Source: JAGHBT01 sp035311885
GTDB lineage: Bacteria > Krumholzibacteriota > Krumholzibacteriia > Krumholzibacteriales > WJIX01
NCBI GenBank assembly: GCA_964554125.1
Contig: CAZKNG010000103.1
Location: forward strand, 1 to 7,017
DNA length: 7,017 bases
Direction of reading: 5' to 3'
The position numbers were made by a program, and so were the translations under genes. Under the pieces are notes generated by a model that worked only from the letters and a program-made list of their open reading frames with translations, searched no databases and had not been told where the DNA came from. Shown piece by piece: positions 4,562 through 7,017 of this stretch. Position 1 is the stretch's first letter; every line of letters begins with the position of its first letter.

Positions 4562-6970
4562 ATGGAAACTGCTAAAATATTGATGGGGAAAATTGAGTCC
4601 CTTCTTAAGAAAGAAGATTTTGTTAAAGCCCTTAAAGTAGTGGAGGGAAAAACTGCAATTACGACTAATTTATCTTCATCGCCACTTTACGGAAAGCTTC
4701 TTCTTCTAATTTCAAAAACATACTACTTCAATAAAAAATATGAGGAATCAAAGAACTATTTGTATAAATTTGAGTTACACTATTCAAATTCAACAGACAA
4801 AATTGATTATATAATACAGAAATTCAGATTATTGCTTTTGGAAGATAAAATAGAGAAAGTGATAGCTCTGCTTGATAAATCCCTTGAAAATAAAAGGTCT
4901 GAGAAAGAATATTACAACCTTATTTTCTACAAAGCCAAAGCACATTTCTGGAATGGAGATTATTTCAAGGCGAATCACCTTCTTGAAAAATGCCAACGTT
5001 ACTATCTCACCAATTCAGATCACTATATGCTGGGATTGACGCTTTACATGTTGGGTTATGTTGCCCTTCAGAGAGCATTTTACGAGCATACTGAAAAGTA
5101 TTTTAACAAAGCGCTTCAGAGTTTTAAAATATCAAGAAAGAGCCATCAAATCGGCCACACTTATAAGATGCTTTCCGTATTGAATTATAGAATGGGTAAA
5201 TATAAGGAAGCCAAAAGAGCCATAGCTTTATCAGAACGATATTTTAACAGGTGTTCAAGCAGGGTTAATATTTTGGATTGTCAGATTGCCCGGGCACGCA
5301 TAGCCATGTTTGAAAGTGAATATAAGAAAGCTGAAAAACTTCTCCTCGGCACTTACGATGAAGCTGAGAAGGTAAATTTTAAGAGAGTACGAGCGCTCAG
5401 CGCTGAGTTTTTAGGAGAAATCTACTACCGCAGTGGGAATTACGAAAAGGCACTTTCCTATTTGAGAGAAGGATTTAAGGTGGCACAAGAGACGGCTCCC
5501 CGTGGTGATATTGCAGCTGAGATTCCAAGAAGGATCGGGGATGTATATATTGCTCTTGGAAAAACAGAAAAAGCTGAGGAGATGTTAGAAAAGGCAGCAA
5601 AACTCTGCCGTCATCTGGGGGACAAGTATGAACTTGGCTGTGTCTATAGAGCATACGCTCTTTTGGCAATAGAAAATCAGGATATAGATCTTGCGAGATC
5701 GTATTTTAACGAATCGATAATTACACTTCAGATGATAAAAGAGTCCTTCGAGCTTGCCTCAACATACCTTGTAGCAGCAGGAGAATATAACAAATGGACC
5801 AAGCGCGATAATATCAATAAGAAGCTGAAGGAAGAACTCCTTGAAAATGCGCTTAGCTTCGCCGTGGAGGCCGTGCATCTCTACAAATCAATAAATCTTG
5901 AAGAAAGAGCAGGGAGCTGTAAGGAAATTATTAAAGAAACAGAAAACCCATCTGGTATGCATCTAAAACATACTCAAACCAGGGAACTGATCTTCAATTC
6001 CAAGTGGCTACACGGCGGCATCTTTGTAGCAAGATCAAAAGAAACAAGAAAAGTAGTATCGAGGATGAAAGAGGTGGCGGGAAGCAATATGCCGATACTT
6101 ATTACCGGAGAAACAGGAACGGGCAAAGAGGTCGCGGCTCAGTTTATCCATAAGATTAGTGATAGAACTAACGCCCCCTTTGTGGCTGTAAACTGTGCGG
6201 CGATACAGGATAACTTATTTGAAAGTGAGCTCTTTGGCCATAGAGAGGGCGCATTTACCGGAGCTTCCGACGACAGAATCGGGCTTATAGAACAGGCAGA
6301 CGGAGGAACTCTGTTTCTTGATGAGATAACAGAGCTTTCAAGTAGAAACCAGGCAAAGTTCTTAAGAGTGTTAGAAGATGGAAAGATTAGGAAAGTTGGT
6401 GAAAATGATGAAAAAGAAATTGATATTCGCCTCATTTCAGCAACTAACAAACCTGACAGGGAACTTCGTGACTCGGAGGAACTAATACGAAAGGATTTAT
6501 ATTTCAGAGTCGCGGCGGAGCTTTTCATCCTGGAACCACTAAGAAACAGGAAACAAGATATAGAAGCTTTGTTTGCATATTATCTTAATAAAAACGGAAA
6601 CGGAAATATGATTGAGCCTGATGTCTTAGATCTGCTAATTCAGCATAAATGGCCCGGCAACACGCGGGAACTTGTAAATTTAGTAAAGAGCATTGGAATT
6701 GTTGCAGGTAAAAGGGAAATACGTGTTGGGGATTTGCCCAGGGAAATAAGAAATTCCTTATTTTCGAAACCAATGCTTGATACAACTCATCATGTAGATA
6801 TTGAAGATGCAAATCCTTCTAAAAACCCCAGGCTGGAAAAGAAGAAAGAACTTCTTTTAGCTTCCCTTGAAAGAAATTTTGGAAATAAGACGGCGGCGGC
6901 CAAAGAGCTTGGAATCAGCAGAAAGACATTATATAATTACTTAAAGAAATTAGAAGTAGCAGCATTTTAG
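4562..6970 (+). CDS. TPR-sensor sigma-54-dependent transcriptional activator
   Basis: An 802-residue cytoplasmic regulator that would remodel sigma-54 RNA polymerase using ATP. Residues about 10-455 are TPR-like helical repeats, roughly eight or nine (for example Y-R-S-G-N-Y-E-K-A-L-S-Y-L around 289-301). A linker leads to a complete AAA+ domain (about 486-720): Walker A GETGTGKE at 516-523, GAFTGA sigma-54 contact loop at 563-568, Walker B L-F-L-D587-E588, sensor I S-A-T-N, arginine fingers R643 and R649 in R-K-D-L-Y-F-R, and W-P-G-N-T-R-E-L from 697. The C-terminus (about 765-800) is a Fis-type helix-turn-helix (A-A-A-K-E-L-G-I-S-R-K-T-L-Y). All ATPase residues are present, so it should be active. 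There is no receiver, GAF or PAS domain: the TPR region must be the sensing or partner-binding part. ATG 4562 has AGGGG four bases upstream and is preferred over the in-frame ATG 4583. It shares a transcript with the small exported protein before it. Confidence 0.95.
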   Translation: METAKILMGKIESLLKKEDFVKALKVVEGKTAITTNLSSSPLYGKLLLLISKTYYFNKKYEESKNYLYKFELHYSNSTDKIDYIIQKFRLLLLEDKIEKVIALLDKSLENKRSEKEYYNLIFYKAKAHFWNGDYFKANHLLEKCQRYYLTNSDHYMLGLTLYMLGYVALQRAFYEHTEKYFNKALQSFKISRKSHQIGHTYKMLSVLNYRMGKYKEAKRAIALSERYFNRCSSRVNILDCQIARARIAMFESEYKKAEKLLLGTYDEAEKVNFKRVRALSAEFLGEIYYRSGNYEKALSYLREGFKVAQETAPRGDIAAEIPRRIGDVYIALGKTEKAEEMLEKAAKLCRHLGDKYELGCVYRAYALLAIENQDIDLARSYFNESIITLQMIKESFELASTYLVAAGEYNKWTKRDNINKKLKEELLENALSFAVEAVHLYKSINLEERAGSCKEIIKETENPSGMHLKHTQTRELIFNSKWLHGGIFVARSKETRKVVSRMKEVAGSNMPILITGETGTGKEVAAQFIHKISDRTNAPFVAVNCAAIQDNLFESELFGHREGAFTGASDDRIGLIEQADGGTLFLDEITELSSRNQAKFLRVLEDGKIRKVGENDEKEIDIRLISATNKPDRELRDSEELIRKDLYFRVAAELFILEPLRNRKQDIEALFAYYLNKNGNGNMIEPDVLDLLIQHKWPGNTRELVNLVKSIGIVAGKREIRVGDLPREIRNSLFSKPMLDTTHHVDIEDANPSKNPRLEKKKELLLASLERNFGNKTAAAKELGISRKTLYNYLKKLEVAAF

Positions 6971-7002
6971 CTATAAGAAAAGTTTTTAGTTTTTCATAGA
7001 AT

Positions 7003-7017
7003 ACCCAGCTTTCGGGT
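7003..7017 (+). terminator. Probable intrinsic terminator, cut by the window end
   Basis: ACCC (7003-7006) can pair with GGGT (7014-7017) around a seven-base loop AGCTTTC, 33 bases after the stop of the activator gene. The stem reaches the last base of the window, so neither its full length nor a following T-run can be seen. The position fits the end of the two-gene unit. Confidence 0.4.

Noticed and set aside
6139..6812. Long minus-strand open frames inside the activator gene
   Set aside because: They lie opposite highly conserved AAA+ motifs, carry no recognisable protein features and are antisense shadows.

Overview
The window reads as a piece of an uncultured Gram-negative bacterium, most likely from the Fibrobacteres-Chlorobi-Bacteroidetes (FCB) group or a neighbouring candidate phylum. 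This is inferred from three things: a type IX-secretion/FlgD-like C-terminal sorting domain with the typical Y-P-N-P-F-N-P-S-T opening, a gingipain-type (C25) domain, and a sigma-54 activator with a long TPR sensor region. The DNA is moderately AT-rich, every recognisable gene is on the + strand, and the standard genetic code fits the large genes (TGG for Trp, stops TAG/TAG/TAA/TAG).

Layout. Bases 1-471 contain no intact gene. They hold a very good ribosome binding site followed by a short secreted-protein frame (174-383) that is interrupted by TGA at codon 4. Bases 472-1476 encode an unrecognised exported protein made of two diverged copies of one beta-rich domain. Its last 11 bases overlap the start of a large exported multidomain protein (1466-3949): metzincin (matrixin-like) protease, FN3-like domain, C25 gingipain-like domain and C-terminal sorting domain. 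The gingipain-like domain keeps the Cys but has Phe where the catalytic His is expected, and the metzincin motif ends in Asp rather than His. The 303-base gap 3950-4252 carries a perfect 12-bp inverted repeat, smaller palindromes and a strong sigma-70-type promoter. That promoter serves a second two-gene unit: a 97-aa exported small protein with a very hydrophobic C-terminus (4253-4546) and, 15 bases on, an 802-aa TPR / sigma-54 AAA+ / Fis-HTH activator (4562-6970). The window ends in what looks like the start of a terminator hairpin.

How the parts may work together. The first pair looks like a co-translated exported module (two-repeat protein plus a surface-sorted double 'protease'). The second pair looks like a regulator with a small exported partner. 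The most speculative and most interesting idea is that the small protein is a precursor of a hydrophobic signal peptide sensed by the TPR domain, which would be an RRNPP-like logic joined to a sigma-54 output. No convincing sigma-54 promoter was found in the window, so the activator's targets probably lie elsewhere. All functional links are inference.
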